In this document: in pieces, positions 14,639-23,194 of the stretch
Layout: each line of letters starts with the position of its first letter
Position numbering within the stretch: position 1 is the stretch's first letter
From: an uncultured bacterium
Lineage (GTDB): Bacteria > Patescibacteriota > Minisyncoccia > Phycocordibacterales > UBA9973
DNA length: 43,290 bases
Direction: 5' to 3'
Assembly (NCBI GenBank): GCA_903888625.1
Contig: CAISUD010000039.1
Location: 1 to 43,290 of the forward strand
Program-made: the position numbers and the translations under genes
The notes under the pieces: model-generated
What the model was told of the DNA's origin: nothing
Seen by the model: only the letters and a program-made list of their open reading frames with translations
The model's database searches: none

Positions 14639-16054
14639 TTATTTATGTTCTTCGATGAATTTATACAGAAGTGAAACCGGTGTACCTAACGCTCCAGAAG
14701 CCAAATACTCTCCAGACATTGATGTCATCCTCGGTGCTATATCTATATGTGCCCATTTATAATCTCCTATAAATTGCTTTAAGAAAATAGCACCATATGT
14801 AGCCCCGCCATAACGAGAATCTTTATTGTGAACATTCGTAAAATCACCAAATGCCCCTTTTATTTCATTTTCATATTCTTCCCACATTGGTAATCGCCAC
14901 ACATAATCTCCAGTTTTATCACCAATTTCTTCCATTTTTTTGCAAAGTTCATCGTCATCAGTAAAAATTGCCGACATTCTTTCACCCAGTGCCACAACAG
15001 CTGCCCCTGTTAAGGTAGCTACATCAATTACAACTTCTGGTTTATATTTTTCTGCATAAGTAAGAGCATCCGCTAAAATCACTCGCCCTTCAGCATCAGT
15101 ATTTAAAATTTCAATTGTTTGACCAGACATTGAACGCACAATATCTCCAGGACGATAACTTTTGCCTGAAACAAAATTTTCAACCGAAGGGATAAGCCCA
15201 ATAACATTTACTTTCAATTTGTTTTTTGCTACGAGTGCAATAGTATGGATTACCGAAGCGCCTCCTGACATATCCATATTCATTCCAAGTAAAGCGGAAG
15301 ATGGTTTCAAATTCATTCCACCTGAATCGAAGGTCACCCCTTTGCCGACAAGAACAATCGGTTTTTGATTTTTCAGGCCATTTTTATATTCCATAATAAT
15401 AAATTTAGACTCTTCATCTGATCCACGACCGACAGTTAGTATCGCTTCCATTTTTAACTTCTTCATTTCTTTTTCACCAAGAACTGAAACTTTTACCGGT
15501 AAACCTTTCATTGCTTCTTTAGCTTTTTGGGCTAGAATAGTTGGCGTCATATCAGCGCCGGGTGTATTCGATAAATCCCTCGTTTTATTTACTTCTATTC
15601 CGATACTCTGACCTTTTAAAATAGATTTTTCAACTTTACCCAAAGCATTGCTTTGGGGAAGAATTATAAAAACCTCTTTCAGTGGAGATAAATCTTCTTT
15701 TGATTTTGTCTTATAAATATTAAATTCGTAATTGGCTAGTTCAAGTTGCGTGCCAATAATTTCAGAGAGTTCCTCGTCTGAAATTATTGCCCTCTGCATA
15801 GTCGAAGGGCGTATCAATTTAATTAGTTCTTCAGCATCAAAACAAATTTTTTCTACTTTGTGTTGTTTTGCTAATCTGACCATTTTTCGAACAAGCAAAA
15901 AAAACTTTCGTAAAGTCATTTTTTCATCTTTTTTTAGATACAAAGTCTTTACTCCATTTTCTGATACAATTTCGTCGTTTATTTTAGCATCAATTTTAAC
16001 CAAAAGTGTGTCTTTTTTTAGCTCATTAATATTCTTTTTAAATGTTATTTTCAT
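14639..16054 (-). CDS. pepA: Leucyl aminopeptidase (M17 family)
   Basis: This cytosolic dinuclear-metal exopeptidase removes N-terminal residues. The 471-residue protein has VGKGVTFDSGGMNLKPSS and NTDAEGRVILADALTYAE, the metal-binding and catalytic motifs of M17, and TRDLSNTPGADMTP at the domain junction. The start at 16054 (MKITFKKN) is preferred over GTG at 16069 because TATAAT lies 6 nt before it, while the GTG frame would run through the -10 element. It is followed directly by the ABC-F gene. Confidence 0.94.
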   Translation of the reverse strand: MKITFKKNINELKKDTLLVKIDAKINDEIVSENGVKTLYLKKDEKMTLRKFFLLVRKMVRLAKQHKVEKICFDAEELIKLIRPSTMQRAIISDEELSEIIGTQLELANYEFNIYKTKSKEDLSPLKEVFIILPQSNALGKVEKSILKGQSIGIEVNKTRDLSNTPGADMTPTILAQKAKEAMKGLPVKVSVLGEKEMKKLKMEAILTVGRGSDEESKFIIMEYKNGLKNQKPIVLVGKGVTFDSGGMNLKPSSALLGMNMDMSGGASVIHTIALVAKNKLKVNVIGLIPSVENFVSGKSYRPGDIVRSMSGQTIEILNTDAEGRVILADALTYAEKYKPEVVIDVATLTGAAVVALGERMSAIFTDDDELCKKMEEIGDKTGDYVWRLPMWEEYENEIKGAFGDFTNVHNKDSRYGGATYGAIFLKQFIGDYKWAHIDIAPRMTSMSGEYLASGALGTPVSLLYKFIEEHK

Positions 16055-16060
16055 CTTCCT

Positions 16061-16066
16061 ATTATA
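16061..16066 (-). promoter_or_regulatory. -10 element of pepA (decides the start)
   Basis: TATAAT, AGGAAG, then ATG at 16054. AGGAAG resembles a Shine-Dalgarno site, but with this spacing transcription would begin at about the ATG itself. Confidence 0.6.
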
Positions 16067-16075
16067 CACTAAAAA

Positions 16076-16084
16076 TGCTATAAT
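16076..16084 (+). promoter_or_regulatory. Extended -10 (TGC-TATAAT) of the nitroreductase
   Basis: TGCTATAAT is followed by GGAAGG and the ATG at 16091. It is divergent from and only 12 bp away from the pepA -10 element. Confidence 0.6.
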
Positions 16085-16090
16085 GGAAGG

Positions 16091-16672
16091 ATGAAAACGA
16101 TAAATAATCGAACAACAAAATATGAAATAGACGATGTTTTTTTGAATAGATATTCCCCAAGGGCATTATCGGGCGAAGCTATAAATCAGGAAGAGTTAAT
16201 GACCCTTTTTGAATCGGCCCGTTTTGCACCATCTGCCTTTAATTCTCAACCTTGGAGATTTATTTATGGCATGAAAGATACACCTGCTTTTGAAAAAATG
16301 TTTTCGTTTCTTACTGATGGAAATAAAATTTGGTGTAAAAATGCTTCTGTATTGGTGGTGACAATTTCAAAGAAAAATTTTGATAATGGTAAACCTTCTA
16401 TCACCCATTCTTTTGATACGGGCTCGGCTTGGGAAAATCTTGCCTTGCAAGCTGTCAGTATGAAATTAATTGCTCACGGCATGAGTGGTTTTGATTTTGA
16501 AAAAGCTAAAATTGATTTAAAAATACCTGAAGATTACAATGTCGAAATGATGATAGCCATAGGCAAAAAAGGTAAAATTGAAGACCTGCCAGAAAAAATG
16601 CAAGCCGGTGAAATTCCAAACGACAGAAAGCCGTTAGAAGAAATAATTTTCGAAGGTGAATTTAAAAACTAA
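16091..16672 (+). CDS. Nitroreductase family FMN oxidoreductase
   Basis: The 193-residue protein has RYSPRALSGEAINQEELMTL, then FAPSAFNSQPWRFIYG, the FMN-binding signature of the nitroreductase family, and a C-terminal IGKKG segment typical of family members. It uses NAD(P)H and FMN to reduce an unknown acceptor. It is a single gene, divergent from pepA and convergent with asnS, with a 15-bp gap. Confidence 0.88.
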   Translation: MKTINNRTTKYEIDDVFLNRYSPRALSGEAINQEELMTLFESARFAPSAFNSQPWRFIYGMKDTPAFEKMFSFLTDGNKIWCKNASVLVVTISKKNFDNGKPSITHSFDTGSAWENLALQAVSMKLIAHGMSGFDFEKAKIDLKIPEDYNVEMMIAIGKKGKIEDLPEKMQAGEIPNDRKPLEEIIFEGEFKN

Positions 16673-16687
16673 ATTTATGTGATTAAC

Positions 16688-18106
16688 TTAAAATTCCGCA
16701 TTTTTGGGAGTCCTTGGAAATGGGACGACATCTCGAATATTTTGCATTCCAGAAAGATACATCAAGGCTCTCTCAAAACCCAAACCAAAACCAGCATGAG
16801 GTACTCCGCCATATTTGCGTAAATCCAAATACCACCAATAATTTTCTTTTGGCAAATTCAATTCCGCTATTCTTTTCTCAAGAATTTCTAATCGCTCTTC
16901 ACGCTGACTTCCACCAATGATCTCTCCTACTCCCGGCATCAGCAAATCCATGGCTGCGACAGTCCTCTCATCATCATTCTGACGCATATAAAAAGCTTTG
17001 ATTTCTTTAGGATAATCAGTCACAAATAGAGGACCATTTACGACTTCATCAGTTAAATATCTTTCATGTTCCGTCTGAAGATCAATACCCCACTTCACAG
17101 GGTACTCAAATTTTTTACCAGATTTTTCTAATATTTCTACCGCTTCGGTATAAGTTAAATGCTTAAATTTCGCATCTTTAACTTTATTCAAACGTTCAAG
17201 TAAGCCATTATCAATAAATTTGTTGAAAAATTCCATTTCTTCTGGTAATTCGCGCAAAACATAATTTATCAAATACTTCATCATTTCTTCGGCCAGCGCC
17301 ATGTCTTCCGATAGGCCTGCAAAAGTAATTTCTGGTTCAATCATCCAAAATTCTGAAGCATGGCGAGCTGTATGACTATTCTCAGCGCGAAAAGTTGGAC
17401 CAAAAGTATAAACTCGGTTAAATGCCATGGCCATACATTCTGCTTCTAGTTGTCCGCTGACTGTTAATCCCGCTTTTTTACCAAAAAAATCTTCGGTATA
17501 ATTAATCTCTCCTTTATCATCAAGCTTCAAATTTTTTAAATCTAAAGTTGTAACATTAAACATTTCTCCAGCACCTTCGGCGTCAGAAGTAGAAATGATT
17601 GGAGTATGTACATAAACAAAACCTTTTTCTTGAAAAAATTTATGAACAGCAAAAGAGAGAACTGACCGAAGTCTAAAAACTGCTTGAAAGGTATTACTGC
17701 GTGGACGCAAGTGGGCTATAGTGCGCAAAAATTCAAAACTATGCCCCTTTTTCTGTAAAGGATAATCTCCATCTGAAGAGGCAATTTCTAGAATTTCAAT
17801 AGCCTTTAATTCAAAAAGTTGACCTTTGGCAGGAGATTCTTGCAATAATCCTTTTACCATAACTCCAGTGTATATAGGTAATTTTTCAATTAGCTCAAAT
17901 CCGTCCGATGTGATTTCACTATTCCTAGAAAATTTTGTAGCTTTATCAAAAACTAATTGCAAACTACGGAAAAAACTTCCGTCAGTAATTTCCAAAAAAC
18001 CAATTCCACCCGAAGAGCGAACTGTTTTTACCCAACCATTAACCTCAATCTCTTTCCCAAGATATTCTTTTTCATTTCTATATAATTCTTTTATTTCTAT
18101 TACCAT
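16688..18106 (-). CDS. asnS: Asparagine--tRNA ligase
   Basis: This class II synthetase charges tRNA-Asn. The 472-residue protein has an N-terminal OB fold ([18 protein letters not shown]), then [35 protein letters not shown], motif 2 [20 protein letters not shown], and motif 3 [20 protein letters not shown]. These segments are specific to AsnRS rather than AspRS. It lies 17 nt after the aspS stop in the same operon, with no clear Shine-Dalgarno. Direct charging of tRNA-Asn is thus available. Confidence 0.95.
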   Translation of the reverse strand: MVIEIKELYRNEKEYLGKEIEVNGWVKTVRSSGGIGFLEITDGSFFRSLQLVFDKATKFSRNSEITSDGFELIEKLPIYTGVMVKGLLQESPAKGQLFELKAIEILEIASSDGDYPLQKKGHSFEFLRTIAHLRPRSNTFQAVFRLRSVLSFAVHKFFQEKGFVYVHTPIISTSDAEGAGEMFNVTTLDLKNLKLDDKGEINYTEDFFGKKAGLTVSGQLEAECMAMAFNRVYTFGPTFRAENSHTARHASEFWMIEPEITFAGLSEDMALAEEMMKYLINYVLRELPEEMEFFNKFIDNGLLERLNKVKDAKFKHLTYTEAVEILEKSGKKFEYPVKWGIDLQTEHERYLTDEVVNGPLFVTDYPKEIKAFYMRQNDDERTVAAMDLLMPGVGEIIGGSQREERLEILEKRIAELNLPKENYWWYLDLRKYGGVPHAGFGLGFERALMYLSGMQNIRDVVPFPRTPKNAEF

Positions 18107-18123
18107 TTTTCTTTTAAATAAAT

Positions 18124-19464
18124 TTACTCGGATAATCTTTTATCGATACGGTTTACATCGCGAGGGAAAAGTGTCGCTTCTTTTACGTTTTTAAGTCCTA
18201 AAAACTTTTGAGTTAAACGCTCCAAACCCATAGCCAACCCCCCATGTGGAGGCATGCCATACTTAAAGGCTTGCAAATAAAAATCAAATTTTAGAGGATC
18301 AAGACCTTTCCATTTCATTTTTTCAATAAGTTCGTCGTATCTATGTTCTCTTTGATTACCAGAGAGAAGTTCTACCCCTCTAAATAATAAATCATAACAT
18401 TTAGTCGTGCCTTCATCATTTTCATCATCCATCGTATAAAATGGTCTCTTTTTTCTAGGGAAATTTGTGATAAAAATAAAATCAGAATTAAATTCTTTTT
18501 TGGCATACTCACAAATCCAGCGTTCATGTTCTGGTTGTAAATCTGGCTCGGTAGTGCAATCAATTCCTGTTTCTTTAGAAATTAATTTCTGTGCTAGGGA
18601 GAGTTTCATAAATGGAATTATTTCTCCTGGAGGGATAATTGGGAATTCTGCACCCAATATCTTAAATTCTTCTTTGCAATTATTTTTTAAATATTCTGTC
18701 ATGTATCGTAAAAGATCGGTCTCTAATTTCATAACATCTTTGGGACCATCAATAAAACTCATTTCTAAATCAAGTGATGTATATTCATTTAAATGTCGAG
18801 TTGTGGAATGTTTTTCTGCTCTAAACACATTTGTAATCGTAAAAACTCGTTCAAATACACCTACCATCATTTGCTTATAGAGCTGTGGACTAGTTGCCAA
18901 ATTCGCCATTTGATCATAAAAATATTCAAACTTAAAAACTTCGGTGCCACCTTCAGCATCGCCACCAACAATTAAAGGAGCTCGAAATTCTATAAATCCT
19001 TCATTTTTCAAAAACTCTCGATAAGAATAAAGTATTGCATCTTGAACCTTAAAAATTGCTCGTTCTCTTTCACGACGAAGTGTAAGAGGACGATAATCAA
19101 GTAAAGTATCTAGATTTAATTCTGCATCTGATGCAAATGGTAGTTCTTGAGCTCTACTCAATGCCTCTATAGCTGTGACTTCAAGCTCTATATCACCATT
19201 TGGAACTCCAGCTTTAATATTTCTTTCGGAACGTTTATTAACTTTCCCTGTAACTTTCAAAACCCATTCTGGACGAATTGTTTTGGCTACTTCAATAGCT
19301 TCAGCATGATTTGGCAAAACAACGCATTGCACTTTACCTGTCATATCTCGCATATCAAAAAAAACCATTTTCCCTTGATCACGACGGACATCGACAGAAC
19401 CAGCAATGATGATTTCACTAGTAATATTATCCTTTAAATCCTTAATAAATATCCTATTTTGCAT
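18124..19464 (-). CDS. aspS: Aspartate--tRNA ligase, small archaeal-like type
   Basis: The 446-residue protein has an N-terminal OB fold ([19 protein letters not shown]) and a class II core with [10 protein letters not shown], motif 2 [20 protein letters not shown], and motif 3 [15 protein letters not shown]. It lacks the ~150-residue GAD insertion of typical bacterial AspRS (about 590 residues), so it resembles the archaeal/eukaryotic type, many of which are non-discriminating. TATATT lies 6 nt before the ATG. It forms an operon with asnS, which argues that Asn-tRNA is made directly. Confidence 0.93.
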   Translation of the reverse strand: MQNRIFIKDLKDNITSEIIIAGSVDVRRDQGKMVFFDMRDMTGKVQCVVLPNHAEAIEVAKTIRPEWVLKVTGKVNKRSERNIKAGVPNGDIELEVTAIEALSRAQELPFASDAELNLDTLLDYRPLTLRRERERAIFKVQDAILYSYREFLKNEGFIEFRAPLIVGGDAEGGTEVFKFEYFYDQMANLATSPQLYKQMMVGVFERVFTITNVFRAEKHSTTRHLNEYTSLDLEMSFIDGPKDVMKLETDLLRYMTEYLKNNCKEEFKILGAEFPIIPPGEIIPFMKLSLAQKLISKETGIDCTTEPDLQPEHERWICEYAKKEFNSDFIFITNFPRKKRPFYTMDDENDEGTTKCYDLLFRGVELLSGNQREHRYDELIEKMKWKGLDPLKFDFYLQAFKYGMPPHGGLAMGLERLTQKFLGLKNVKEATLFPRDVNRIDKRLSE

Positions 19465-19492
19465 CTAATAAATATATCACAAAATTGGCAAT

Positions 19493-19526
19493 AAAAAAAG
19501 GGATTATAAAAAAAAATAATCCCTTT
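19493..19526 (-). terminator. Terminator of prs
   Basis: AAAGGGATTAT (19497-19507) pairs with ATAATCCCTTT (19516-19526), followed on the minus strand by a run of T. It separates prs from aspS. Confidence 0.9.
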
Positions 19527-19548
19527 AAAGACTTCCTTCATTTATAGG

Positions 19549-20562
19549 TTATAGTAAATCAATTACCGATTCTCCGTTATGTAAATTATCTATAACCTTT
19601 GCAAAGAGTGAGGCAACTGATATTACTTCAAGATTTTTAATATTTTGAATTTTCTCTTGAGTAATTATACAAGAATCAGTAACCCAGATACCGTCAAATT
19701 TTGCTTCGTTTAAATTATTTATTGCCTTACCATTAAGCAATGCATGCGTAGCAATGATATAAATATTTTTTGCTCCACTTTTTCGTAATTCATTTGCAGA
19801 ATTTTTTGCAGTCCCGCATGTGTCAAGCATGTCTTCTACAATAATTACATCATAGCCCGAGACATCTCCAATAATGTTACTAATCTCAGAATGATTAGTT
19901 TTTGCAGGGTCATGATATTTATTAATCATCACTATTTGATTTGGAATTTTTAATCTTGTTGCAACATTTCTTGCTTCTGTAACACCACCAGAATCTGCAG
20001 CGACAATCTTTGTTTTTGATAAATCAATAATTCCACTTTTTACTTTTGATTCAATATAATTTACTAATAACTTATCAGTTAATATATTAATCATTTGAAT
20101 CATCGGAAAAACAGTAAGACTACTTACATTGTGCAATTTCATTACAACTAGTCTGTCAGCACCCATTGATTTTAAAACTTTACCAACATGATGAACCAAC
20201 ACTGGTTCTCTGTAATTGCTTGGTTTATCTTGTCTGGCATCGGGCATACATGGAATTATCACAGTAATTCTATTAGCTGAAGCCTGTTTAAGAGCATCAA
20301 CAAAATAGTAAAGTTTTACTAAATCCAAGGCTCTTTCTTCAGGACTACCATATCTTATTTGTGCAAAAACATAAATATCAGCATCCCTTTCTGTTGTTTC
20401 ATTATAGAAAAGGAAACTACCATCAGCAAAAGATTTAAATTTTGTTTGTTTTGAATTTGTTTTTAGTTCATCAATAATAAGAAGAGCTAATGATTGCCCT
20501 TCAGAAGGTGACGTTATTCCATAGAAGGAAAACGGGTACGGATTAATAGCTTTTTGTATCAT
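19549..20562 (-). CDS. prs: Ribose-phosphate pyrophosphokinase family protein
   Basis: The enzyme makes PRPP from ribose 5-phosphate and ATP. The 337-residue protein has IPCMPDARQDK (family YxRQD region) and the PRPP-binding loop VIIVEDMLDTCGTA. The usual metal-binding DLH is replaced by MKLH, and the N-terminus is unusual (INPYPFSFYGITSPSEGQ), so it is a divergent member. Unlike most genes here it seems to have a leader: TTGACA, 17 nt, TATTAT, then 49 nt to the ATG. Confidence 0.82.
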   Translation of the reverse strand: MIQKAINPYPFSFYGITSPSEGQSLALLIIDELKTNSKQTKFKSFADGSFLFYNETTERDADIYVFAQIRYGSPEERALDLVKLYYFVDALKQASANRITVIIPCMPDARQDKPSNYREPVLVHHVGKVLKSMGADRLVVMKLHNVSSLTVFPMIQMINILTDKLLVNYIESKVKSGIIDLSKTKIVAADSGGVTEARNVATRLKIPNQIVMINKYHDPAKTNHSEISNIIGDVSGYDVIIVEDMLDTCGTAKNSANELRKSGAKNIYIIATHALLNGKAINNLNEAKFDGIWVTDSCIITQEKIQNIKNLEVISVASLFAKVIDNLHNGESVIDLL

Positions 20563-20611
20563 ATAAATATTGTTTAATGGTTAATATTACAAAGAAATTA
20601 TATTTTTATTC

Positions 20612-20640
20612 ATAATACAAAAAACTATAGATACTGTCAA
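20612..20640 (-). promoter_or_regulatory. prs promoter, TTGACA-N17-TATTAT
   Basis: TTGACA (20635-20640) and TATTAT (20612-20617) are spaced by 17 nt on the minus strand. The start codon is 49 nt further, so the mRNA would have a ~40-nt leader, in contrast to the leaderless majority. Confidence 0.6.
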
Positions 20641-20657
20641 CTTTTTTAGTTTTGATC

Positions 20658-21752
20658 CTAAATATTTAAATCTTTAATAAATTTGTGTAAAATATTATAA
20701 AATATCTCCATTTCATTAATATCTATCCACTCATTATCGGCGTGAATGTTTGCACAATTGATTTTTGTAATAATTGCTGGAATCCCCTTTTCTGAAAAGA
20801 ATCTCGCATCAGAAGCACCCTCTGATTTATTAAAAATAATTTTATTGCCAATTTCTTTTGAAGCAATGTTCACATATTTTTTTAAAAATATATTATTTTT
20901 TATTTGGGTGAACGGAAAACCCTCATTCACTATTTCAAAATTACTATTTGTTATTTTTTTAATTTTATCTAAAATTTTTGCCCTCTCATTAATTTTTATA
21001 TAACGAATATCTAGACACATTTCTGCATAATTAGGAACAGAATTTATATTTTTACCACCTATAATATTTCCTAAATTAAGAGAATTTCTCCATTCTTTAT
21101 TTTTAATTGGTGGTATAGTTTTTTGAATTTCATTATAATATTTTATCAATTCTGTAATGGCATTCTCTCCAAGCCAGGGTCTAGAACCATGAGCCGAAAT
21201 ACCGTGAGCTTTTATTTTAAGGTGTAAAATACCTTTTTGATTTAAAATAATTTCAGACAAATTTTTACCTCCATCCGGAACAATTACAAATTTGGATATA
21301 TATTTTTTTTCTCTAAGTAAAAATGCAACTCCATTTTTCCCTCCTACTTCCTCGTCAGTAGTAAGCATTAACCCGACAGAAGGTCTGTCTTTTTTATTGG
21401 CTAAATCTTTTAATACCTTCATCATTACAGCTACCCCACCCTTCATATCACCACTGCCTCTACCGTAAAGTTTTGAACCTAATATTTTTGGAGAAAAACC
21501 ATCTTTTTTATCAGGAACAACATCTAAATGCCCATTAAGAAAAAGCTTTGGATTTTTTTCATTTTTTAGATTTACAACAATCGAATATATTCCATTTTCC
21601 TTAAACTCCTTAATAAAAACGTCCTCTTTTGAAAAATATTTTTTTACAAAAGCAATTACATCTTTTCTAGCTTTTTCATTGTCTTTTGTCGAAGGAATTT
21701 TCATCAATCCTATGCTTGTTTTTATTATTTCATTTTTATCATTCAACTTCAT
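20658..21752 (-). CDS. M20 family metallopeptidase (ArgE/DapE type)
   Basis: The 364-residue protein has LFLNGHLDVVPDK with the first metal His/Asp, GRGSGDMKGGVAVMM with the bridging Asp, TTDEEVGGKNG with the catalytic Glu pair, and SEGASDARFFSEKGIPAI near the C-terminus. It hydrolyses an acyl-amino acid or small peptide; the substrate is not evident. The start at 21752 (MKLNDKNEIIK) is preferred over the upstream in-frame ATG at 21800, because TATAAT lies 6 nt before it and the longer frame would run through the previous terminator. Confidence 0.9.
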   Translation of the reverse strand: MKLNDKNEIIKTSIGLMKIPSTKDNEKARKDVIAFVKKYFSKEDVFIKEFKENGIYSIVVNLKNEKNPKLFLNGHLDVVPDKKDGFSPKILGSKLYGRGSGDMKGGVAVMMKVLKDLANKKDRPSVGLMLTTDEEVGGKNGVAFLLREKKYISKFVIVPDGGKNLSEIILNQKGILHLKIKAHGISAHGSRPWLGENAITELIKYYNEIQKTIPPIKNKEWRNSLNLGNIIGGKNINSVPNYAEMCLDIRYIKINERAKILDKIKKITNSNFEIVNEGFPFTQIKNNIFLKKYVNIASKEIGNKIIFNKSEGASDARFFSEKGIPAIITKINCANIHADNEWIDINEMEIFYNILHKFIKDLNI

Positions 21753-21758
21753 ATAATG

Positions 21759-21764
21759 ATTATA
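21759..21764 (-). promoter_or_regulatory. -10 element of the M20 peptidase (decides the start)
   Basis: TATAAT, CATTAT, then ATG at 21752. It directly follows the T-run of the upstream terminator. Confidence 0.6.
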
Positions 21765-21767
21765 CAT

Positions 21768-21798
21768 AAAAAAGGAGATAAGTATAATACTTATCTCC
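21768..21798 (-). terminator. Terminator of the ATP-grasp-like gene
   Basis: GGAGATAAGTAT (21774-21785) pairs with ATACTTATCTCC (21787-21798), with six T on the minus strand. It lies 21 nt after the stop at 21820. Confidence 0.9.
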
Positions 21799-21819
21799 AA
21801 AATATTTATTAGGAATAAC

Positions 21820-22773
21820 CTAAACTAAGAGTGGTCCAGAAATTCCATCAGAGGCCCCATGCACTTTTAAGCATGGTCTCCAGTTCCAAAGTCCTCCAGC
21901 AAAAATCCACTTTCGATTTTGAATATCATAACCGAAGTAAATTCTCCAGATAGTAAAACCTTCCTTCCCATTTATTTCTTCCCTTCCTGGGAATATAAAT
22001 GGTTGTAGAATAAATTGTCTATCTGTATCTAAAAGAGAATTAGAAATTTTAGTTCTAGTATAGATACCAGAAGTATTTTTCTTTCTCTCCGCTGGATGCC
22101 ACAGAAAAACATTATCACACTTACTTCCTTTTAAAGGCTTAATAACAAATGGTTCATCCCATGGAAGTTTATCATGATTGCCAATTTTTTTGGCTAAATT
22201 CATTTCAACCAAATAATTCTTGTCTCCATGACTAGTGACAGGAGCTAAGGCTTTCTCTTCGAGTTTAGCAAGATCAACATTTTTGATATCAAGTTCACTT
22301 CCTCGAACCCACATACATTCAGAAAAATTATTTTCACAATTATTCTGTTCTAGCCACCCCCAATTCATAGCCTCAGAAAAAATACGAGTATCTTCGGCTG
22401 CGTCTTGTCTTGAATCAAGCACCACTGCACTTATTGGTAAATGATTTTCCCAAATCGAACCAATTGATTTAAGCTTTGGAAAAATATTTAATAAAATACT
22501 AAATCCAGCTGGTCTTGCTTCAATCTCGTAAACTTTATTTATAGGATATTCTCCTACAACAAATGGAGCTAAATCAACTCTGCAGAAAATTGTTGGTACT
22601 CCAAAATTTCTAACTGCCGAAATAGGAACTAAATCTTTTTTCCGTAAACTTACTTCCACTCTAGCCCAATTAGTTACAAGTTTAACTAATTCATTTTTCT
22701 GTTTCTCTTCGAGAAACCTTGTTTCCCCAATTTGAACTGGCCAGTTGCCAATTTGAATTTGTGTTGTTTCCAT
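21820..22773 (-). CDS. ATP-grasp-like protein of unknown function
   Basis: The 317-residue protein is soluble. The second half contains PFVIKPLKGSKCDNVFLW, RQFILQPFIFPGREEING, and FTIWRIYFGYD followed by WIFAGGLWNWRP, an order that resembles an ATP-grasp nucleotide site (VIKP lysine, hinge, metal-binding end). The N-terminal half (VEVSLRKKDLVPISAVRNF ...) is not recognised. No -10 sits 6 nt before the ATG. A 35-codon ORF ends 3 nt upstream, so the gene is probably second in a small operon. A carboxylate-amine ligase role is only suggested. Confidence 0.65.
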   Translation of the reverse strand: METTQIQIGNWPVQIGETRFLEEKQKNELVKLVTNWARVEVSLRKKDLVPISAVRNFGVPTIFCRVDLAPFVVGEYPINKVYEIEARPAGFSILLNIFPKLKSIGSIWENHLPISAVVLDSRQDAAEDTRIFSEAMNWGWLEQNNCENNFSECMWVRGSELDIKNVDLAKLEEKALAPVTSHGDKNYLVEMNLAKKIGNHDKLPWDEPFVIKPLKGSKCDNVFLWHPAERKKNTSGIYTRTKISNSLLDTDRQFILQPFIFPGREEINGKEGFTIWRIYFGYDIQNRKWIFAGGLWNWRPCLKVHGASDGISGPLLV

Positions 22774-22776
22774 CTC

Positions 22777-22884
22777 TTATATATTCCAGCACCCGCATAA
22801 GCAAGTCTTCCGATCCTTTAGTCGTTTTATACTGGTTTTTTTAAAGAACAATTTACCAACTTTTGTAATTAAAAGCTGGTTCAT
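22777..22884 (-). CDS. 35-residue basic ORF preceding the ATP-grasp-like gene
   Basis: The frame begins MNQLLITKVGKLFFKKTSIK and ends with CLCGCWNI. It is strongly basic with three close Cys. TATTAG lies 6 nt before the ATG, a weak match to the local rule, and the stop is 3 nt before the next start, consistent with coupling. It could be a real small protein or just an upstream leader ORF. Confidence 0.4.
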   Translation of the reverse strand: MNQLLITKVGKLFFKKTSIKRLKDRKTCLCGCWNI

Positions 22885-23012
22885 ATGTTCCTAATAGTTT
22901 ACAAGCACACAAATCAGCCTAAAATATTTTTTAGTTCTAAAAAAGTGCCAATAATAATTTAATTTTAATTTAATATTTTTCATATTTGTAAATAATCAAT
23001 TTGCATAAAAAT

Positions 23013-23037
23013 AAAAAAACTCTGTTTTGACAGAGCC
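23013..23037 (-). terminator. Terminator of the tiny transcript after trpS
   Basis: CTCTGT and ACAGAG form a 6-bp stem around CAAA on the minus strand, followed by seven T. It ends a transcript of ~135 nt from the promoter at 23152-23179. The remaining gap to 22885 is AT-rich and shows nothing further. Confidence 0.75.
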
Positions 23038-23073
23038 GGTGTGCTTTTCTTTGTAATTTAATAAGAATCTAAA

Positions 23074-23145
23074 CTAAAATACAAAAGCTCCTGGCTCATT
23101 AGTAAACCAGTTAAAATAATATACTCTTGTAATATTTCTTATCAT
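23074..23145 (-). CDS. Tiny 23-residue ORF with its own promoter and terminator
   Basis: The peptide begins MIRNITRVYYFNWFTN and ends PGAFVF. TATAAT lies exactly 6 nt before the ATG, with TTGCTT 16 nt further up, and a terminator follows ~40 nt after the stop. It is thus a complete, isolated leaderless unit between trpS and the ATP-grasp-like gene. The aromatic cluster YYFNWF beside trpS recalls attenuation leader peptides, but the terminator has no evident antiterminator and no biosynthetic operon follows. It may be a small membrane-active peptide or part of a small RNA. Confidence 0.5.
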   Translation of the reverse strand: MIRNITRVYYFNWFTNEPGAFVF

Positions 23146-23151
23146 TTATTT

Positions 23152-23179
23152 ATTATAACGTATAAACCTTTTTAAGCAA
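23152..23179 (-). promoter_or_regulatory. Promoter of the tiny ORF after trpS
   Basis: TTGCTT (23174-23179), 16 nt, TATAAT (23152-23157), 6 nt, then ATG at 23145. Confidence 0.6.
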
Positions 23180-23194
23180 GCAAACTGTGGAAAA

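Noticed and set aside
16055..16069. GTG start for pepA five codons upstream
   Set aside because: That frame runs through the TATAAT of the pepA promoter, and the ATG at 16054 fits the 6-nt rule.
23013..23145. Classical trp-type attenuator
   Set aside because: There is no alternative antiterminator pairing that I can see, and no tryptophan biosynthesis gene follows the terminator.
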